Below, one piece after another: positions 58,286-64,000 of a DNA stretch of 64,000 bases. A program made the translations under genes and the position numbers. How positions within the stretch are numbered: the stretch's first letter is position 1; the number at the start of each line of letters is the position of its first letter. A model generated the notes under the pieces. The model searched no databases. It had not been told where the DNA came from and saw nothing but the letters and a program-made list of their open reading frames with translations. Origin of the DNA: Epiperipatus broadwayi (lineage: Eukaryota; Onychophora; Udeonychophora; Euonychophora; Peripatidae); contig JAQFVV010000001.1 in the NCBI GenBank assembly GCA_028023455.1, forward strand, positions 25,037,401 through 25,101,400, written 5' to 3'.

Positions 58286-59075
58286 TGCTAAATATTATAT
58301 ATACACATAAAGTAAGTAGTATTTAGTAAAATGATGTTATATCTTTAAAAGTAAATGTATGTGTATGTATGCTGAAGGCATACTCATTACTTTAAAAAAG
58401 CATTTAGATGAATTAAATAGTTTTAATTAAAAGAGTAAATCTTATACTTATAAAGATTAGTTATATCGATAAATAATCAGTATTAGCAGAGATATTAATT
58501 AGTTCCTGTTCAGATTTGTTGATAATGAAAACTCATTGCTAAAAATAGATAATTGGAGTGTGAACTGCCTTATCTGATAACAAGAATAAAATATTGGGAG
58601 CTCTAGATATGAACCACCATGTAGGTAGCTGATGTCCAATCAAGAGAGACATTGTATAACACCCAGAGTAGTGCATGTATACAAACAAGAAGAGAGACTT
58701 ACTAGGTGAAGCTCCAGGAATGCAGATGTGCCATTCAACAGGTGCTCTAGTCACTCCCATTTCACTTTAGCCTCGTGGAAAAGTTTACCTCCAGATGTGT
58801 GAAAGTAAACTTAGGAACTCATAACAGGTCGTACTATACTATTATTTTTATAAGCTTTCAGGCCTATAATGTTATGTCTATAGAGTATGTATATAATGAG
58901 TGTATAATATATATTGGCTATAATTACTAACGATTTATTATCTTCATGCTTAACTCTCTGTAAATAAAACTCTGTTAACTTTAAGTTACTTGCTGTACCA
59001 TTTCATATTATTCTTAGTATTTCTTTATTTAATTGTATTTACAATAAACTTGGCAATAGAATGCCCCTGGACACA
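58286..59075 (+). repeat. 3' LTR of the Gypsy element
   Basis: 790 bp, matching 54119-54873 with scattered differences. It has an extra block of about 45 bp (near 58349-58394) that contains ATGCTGAAGGCATACTC. The divergence between the LTRs is visible throughout, so insertion is not recent. Confidence 0.85.
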
Positions 59076-59164
59076 GCAGTTAATTATTTTGTTTAATCCT
59101 TTGAAATGCTTGTGAATTTGATTCAAAATTATATCCAATAAACAGTAGCAATTTTTTTCATCAC

Positions 59165-59760
59165 AATAGTGCCACTTAGTGCAAGCCCTAGTAATCAATA
59201 GAAACTAGAAGGTTATGCATCATAATCCCTATCTAGTGCTTTCCAATCTAATATCCACAGACTAGTTTCTAACTTATGGATGTCATCACTGAAATGTCTT
59301 GGATCTCGGAACAGTGCATCTGGATCTTTGGATCGATTGCATTCATTTAGCACTTTACCATAAACCTATCAGTCCAAATTGAAAACACAATAATGTTATC
59401 AGTCTAAACTAATTTACCTGTATAGTCACCCAGATCTGAATCCAGTTCACTATCTATATATTTTGATGTCTTTAGTTTTTTAAAAACTATAATCACCTGT
59501 ATCCTTTGGCTAGGATTGATATTAAACCATTAAAACATTACAGGATCCCATTTTCTTTATGATAATACAGACTGTTAAAACAACAATAAAAAAATTTTCC
59601 ACAATAATGCCACCTAGAGTAAACTCTAGTATGCAATAGATTCTAGAAAATTATTATAATCTCTAATCAGTGCTTTTCCATTTAATATTCTGAGACTAGT
59701 TTCTAGCTTATGTCTTTCATCAAACATTTATTTGAAATTAACATTCAGCAATTATGATTT
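59165..59760. repeat. Two decayed Penelope-type termini in tandem
   Basis: 59165-59560 follows the order of the 45510-45960 unit: GTGCAAGCCCTAGTAATCAA, ATCCACAGACTAGTTTCTAA, GGATCTCGGAACAGTGCATC, then the middle block. 59600-59730 starts a second, shorter copy (CACCTAGAGTAAACTCTAGT, GAGACTAGTTTCTAGC). Hammerhead cores are degraded beyond use. Confidence 0.7.
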
Positions 59761-59769
59761 CTTCATCTT

Positions 59770-62700
59770 CAGAAAGATTCTCAAAATACCATTTAACTTT
59801 CATTATTCTATTTTCTAAAAACTGAATCAGTTTTCCCTTTACTTCCTAACTCAATGACTTTTGATGAATAAGTATAACAAAACATCAAGATCAGTATTTT
59901 CATTTTAAAAACTTTTGATATGATATTGATTGAATTTAATATTTCACTTTTAGATATATTTTTTTATGATAGCACAACATTTATAATGTTATAAATACAA
60001 AAACCATTTAAAAATATGCATAAATGTTATAGAACTTACGCTTATTGATAAGTATAAAACTACCAACTCATTTTAATAATTATTTAATATGCTCCACACA
60101 GAAAATGACTACATATAGATATAAATCAATAAACAAAATAAAAAATAATATTTATATTCACATATTCTATATAAAGTGTATATATAGATAGAGCAGCCAC
60201 TTTTAAATGAATATTGAAGCAATGGATCTGAAGTCCAATCCATGCTTCACAGCCTCCTATAAACTTAGTTAGTATTGTAGGCCTGAACTAAGTTTATAGT
60301 TCAATATCAGCAGGGTTTTGCATTACAGCTAAAATTAATTATGTTTATTAAATTTGTATTTGCATTTAACTATTTCATTTTAAATAAATTCCATTCTAAG
60401 ATTGGATTTCTGTTAATAAAAATTACTTGTAAAACCTATTGGTCAAACATATATATACGTCAAGTGTATATATATGAGTTAATGCAAAATTCTGCTGAAA
60501 TAAAATGCTTATTTTATTAAAAGAAATAAGAATGTATTTTTCTTTTTAAATCTTGTTAAAATATTTAGTATGATTTGATTTTGAGATAAGCCTGCCAACA
60601 TTTTCTAAAAGAATGTATATTTTTAATTAATTAGCCCATTCAGGGTAAATTAAAGATGGCCAATTAATAAAATTCAAAGTTTAAAGAAAGAAATTTAGAG
60701 TAAAAAAGTAAAAGTTATTTTTAGAAAGTGTTGCTTTGAAACAAGGGAGCAATGGGGCTTATCAAGATCTAAGATCATACAAACAATAGAAGGTAGCTGA
60801 CAAAGAGGGTATAAATAAAAGTGAGAAAACAAGACTTGGTTATTCAGAGTTTTCTTGCTGGCATTCAGATTTCTCTTAGGAGAACTCTTTCAGATTTTGC
60901 TTGTGGAGATTTTATTCCAAAAAGTTAGACAACTGTCATCTTCAAAATCATGGAGAAGTTTGAACATGCTCAAGCTAAAAGTCATATGAATTTGATGGAT
61001 TCTACTATGCTTGGCTAGGCAAATAAATAGCCTTTCCTATCACCAAGGTTCCTAAATACCATCAAAATGCCTTAGTATCCACTCAATAGTTATCTGAATT
61101 CTGTGCCATGTCTGTAGGACTTTTCATAAAAGCATGCTATTTATTTCCACTTTCCTTGTCCGGAGAAATACCTACCGATGGTCGGATCAAGCCACGAACG
61201 CCGTAGGAAACATGACCAAGGAACCAGAACGATAATCATATCTCTCCTCCAGTGAACTATTTACTTTCTACCCTTTTGTTCATACCTTTCTTAATTGAAT
61301 TATATTATAAATTGTTGTATTTAATTATATTTGTAATGTAACCATTTTTTTTTTGTTAGACTAGTCTTAGATATATATTGTGTAATCATCTATCTATATA
61401 TATTTAACCCTTTTTCCTTCGCTATTCTTCATTACTAACATTTATAAATATTTCGTATTCCATTGCGGTTAAGTTTAAAGGTTAGTTTTTCATTTAAATA
61501 TCTTTCTAATTTTCATTATATTTGTAAAATTCAATACGAGTAAGTTTCCTTTTGTTTGCCAACTTGATCTCCTCGATTACGCTTCTTTTGTCCGCCACTA
61601 GCTCATTACGTATATCAGATTTAGCTATATACGTTTTAAATAATTTTTAAACTGTTTTAGCGCAAAGCAATTAAAAAATGCTTTGTGAAAGATTTTTATT
61701 ATTGCACTTTATCGAGGAGATTCGGGTTGACAATTTTAATAAAATTGGGAAGAAAAGATTTAGACCGCAAACATATTAATCTGTTTTTATCGTCTAATTA
61801 GTTTTCATTAATTTAGGGGAATAGCGGAGGCCATTAAATCATTATTTATATTTTAAAGTTGTTAATTAAACATATTATTTAACTATAAAAAGCTTGAGTT
61901 TCCAAATTTTATTATAATGCTTTATTTTACTTTTCTAATGATCCAGGCACGCAAAACACATATTTCATAGTACTGTTACACACACTTAACTATTTAGCTC
62001 CGTAGGTGTTCCCGTCCATATCTCTACCACTGTTGCTAAGCTTTGTGGCTGGATGAGAAAATAATTTATGCGTGTCTCAGATAATGTTATTGGTTCATAG
62101 TTAGCCTCGAGAATAGGTGAATAGGGCAGAGGTCATAGTATTCTTGATTTAATATCTCGCATATGGGTGGCCTCGAGGTACTTTCGCCTAGTATTCGAAC
62201 TGGGTTAAACCAACATACATCATCTGACTGTCACAATATAGTCATTCCCATTTCAAGGGGGGGAAACCTACTCTAGTGACAAGTTTTGCTATGATAATAC
62301 AAACCATTCAATAAACACAAATACATTAATAAGTAGAAATATAGTTTTACTTCTTAATATTATGTAACAAAAAACACTTATTTATAATTGTTAATAAAGA
62401 AGAAGATATAAATTAATAAGTAAAACATGTGGATCCATTTGTTCTGTTTATTTAATATTTTGTAATGCTGTCTTTTAATTTTTTCTGCAGAAAACGTTTC
62501 TTTCTGAAATATTTCTAGATGATGCCTAATTGTAGTTTTCCAATGTATTCTGTTATGGGCCATATCTATCAATAAAACAATCAACATTGCACTTCTTTAG
62601 AATGTTTTGAAATAATCCTTATAATGTAAATGGGACCTGCCTCTCCCACACAAATTTGTCAAGTTAATCATAGGATACATTTCAAGAGAATTTCGTAATA

Positions 62701-63310
62701 TTCATTTATTTTATATTACCAATGCAATGAAGATATTATTATAAAATAGTGGACTCCATTAGTATTACATCTAGCAACTTGAAAAACATATTGATTGCTT
62801 TGATGATTTTGCTATTGTATTTTTACAATTTTATACAACATTCTTAAATGAAACTTTTCTAATATCTTTATACAGTGCTTATAGTGTCCAAGTATCATTT
62901 CCATGCAATAAATTAGCTAAAATAATAGCTCCCTATATAGTTAATTTAGTTACAGTAATTATTTCTGTTATAAAATAATCTATCTTTTAACTTGTTAAAA
63001 CAGGAACAGCATATAGTAATATGTGCTTCATATGACATCTAAGCCCACATTTCTATTTATAAAATTCAAATCTAAAATTAAATACTTTTACTTAAACAGT
63101 ACTCATTTCTAAACAATAAATATAAATGATTGATGTCACTAATTAATTAAAAATATTTTGACATAAGCATCTCTTTATGCAAACAAGCAGTCTGCTAAGA
63201 GGAATTATCATAAATTCATAAACAATATTGATAGTACAGTAACTTAAAAAATATTATTTTCTGATCATATGCACTTTTCATTTCATTTCCACTACTTGTA
63301 CATCTTAGAT
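59770..63310. other. Long stretch without a recognised gene
   Basis: Mostly AT-rich. Balanced patches at 60830-61250, 61540-61640 and 61990-62280 could hold exons, including missing NEIL3 5' exons, or retroelement ends, but no domain is readable in either strand. A B-box-like GTTCGAATACT on the - strand near 62195 lacks a matching A box. Confidence 0.4.
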
Positions 63311-63320
63311 ATACAAGTTA

Positions 63321-63720
63321 AATATTGAAGAAGAGACCATTGAACATATCCTTTATACATGTCATTATTTGTATCCTATTAGAAAATTTATCGTAGATCG
63401 AACCAATGTTAATCCTAGGGAAATTTTTTCAATCAAAGCCACTATAATAAAAGGACACTTCCCATTAACCAGGAAGGTAAATTTTCCTCACTTTCATCAT
63501 CTGGTTACTATGATGTCGATTGATCTTCAAAAATAATAACTGTGATTTAATCTCTACATTTTGTAAAATCATAGAAAAAATTAAGGTAAAAGACCGAATG
63601 GTAGCCCCTATGGGAATATTGAAAGATACCTGGGCAATTTGTCAATTGCCGGAACCTAAATATTCCACCCCCCAAAAAATCCAAGAACTCCCAAATATGA
63701 ACAATCCCTTGTAGCTTCAA
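63321..63720 (+). pseudogene. LINE C-terminal zinc-binding tail
   Basis: 'EEETIEHILYTCHYLYPIRK' followed by 'FIVDRTNVNPREIF' matches the zf-RVT-type tail of LINE ORF2 (E-T-x2-H-x2-x3-C motif). After a double stop the next frame gives 'FCKIIEKIKVKDRM'. Only the tail remains; the reverse transcriptase is absent. It is distinct from the tail at 47540-47620. Confidence 0.55.
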
Positions 63721-64000
63721 CCTTAACCAGGTATTGCTAGAGTATTGAGCACAAGAAAAACCATGGATAGCAATGCTAAATGACCATAGAAATATATTGT
63801 ATTCAACTTGTATTTCTACTTGACTAATAAATTCCAATTTTTTTTTAAAAAAGTTAAATATTCAATAATCTGTTATTTTTAAAAAAAAAAATTAATATGA
63901 GCATTTTATTTTGTGTTTTAAAACTAAAGTTTATGATATATGTTAAAATAATTACAAAATTTTACTTCTTTGCACTTTCCACAATGGTTTTTAGTCAATT

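Noticed and set aside
54290-58760. Two similar - strand frames beginning MSVPGAS and MGVTRAP
   Set aside because: Both lie entirely within the two Gypsy LTRs and are antisense to the element; similarity reflects LTR identity.
62180-62240. B-box-like GTTCGAATACT, considered a third SINE head
   Set aside because: No A box or cloverleaf ends at the right distance on either strand.
1-64000. CRISPR arrays, bacterial operons, riboswitches
   Set aside because: Introns, poly(A) signals, SINEs, LINEs and LTR elements show eukaryotic nuclear DNA; no regularly spaced direct repeats with unique spacers were seen.

Overview
This is an AT-rich window from an animal nuclear genome. It has introns with GT/GC-AG borders, poly(A) signals, TA and poly-C microsatellites, tRNA-derived SINE heads, and a dense population of decayed retroelements: Penelope-like, RTE-like and CR1/Jockey-like LINEs, and a Ty3/Gypsy element. 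There are no bacterial-style operons. A vertebrate-type NEIL3 gene and many GIY-YIG Penelope-like elements point to an invertebrate metazoan. I cannot name the lineage. Most long open frames are transposon remnants or chance; only two host loci are supported.

Host gene 1 (0.67-3.71 kb, + strand) is an unidentified gene. It shows one eroded exon with two in-frame TGA codons and a phase-compatible, fully open terminal exon of about 178 codons followed by AATAAA. Host gene 2 is NEIL3, the endonuclease VIII-like 3 DNA glycosylase, on the - strand between about 53.17 and 22.85 kb. Six exons were placed by hand: part of the N-terminal glycosylase domain, the helix-two-turn-helix region in two exons, the Fpg-type zinc finger, a RanBP2-type finger that has lost one cysteine and is followed by an in-frame TAA, and a truncated GRF-like finger ending in TAG. 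One intron uses a GC donor, and every adjacent pair of exons shown here is phase-compatible. The N-terminal exons and a short exon carrying the expected 'SGLHP' stretch were not found.

Layout. 5.6-9.5 kb: RTE-like LINE split by a 2.68-kb TIR transposon with a perfect 8-bp target duplication. 10-12.5 kb: more LINE 3' ends and a hairpin repeat. 12.9-16.4 kb: a segment bounded by inverted copies of a hammerhead-like repeat. 18.2-21.4 kb: a near-perfect 3.16-kb palindrome. 24-25 kb: RTE-like LINE. 27.3-30.6 kb: Penelope-like terminal direct repeats followed by a head-to-head Penelope dimer. 38.6-43.6 kb: a second Penelope family in antisense, interrupted by a terminal palindrome. 44-47.6 kb: CR1/Jockey-like LINE carrying a solo Penelope-terminus insertion with an 11-bp target duplication. 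48.7-52.2 kb: four copies of a repeat with hammerhead-like cores. 54.1-59.1 kb: inactive Ty3/Gypsy element. 59.2-59.8 kb: more Penelope-type termini. 63.3-63.7 kb: a LINE zinc-binding tail.

The most noteworthy signal is that several unrelated-looking terminal repeats all carry the same spacing of CTGANGA, a short hairpin and GAAA. This fits the hammerhead ribozyme cores reported for Penelope-like elements and ties otherwise separate repeats into one class.
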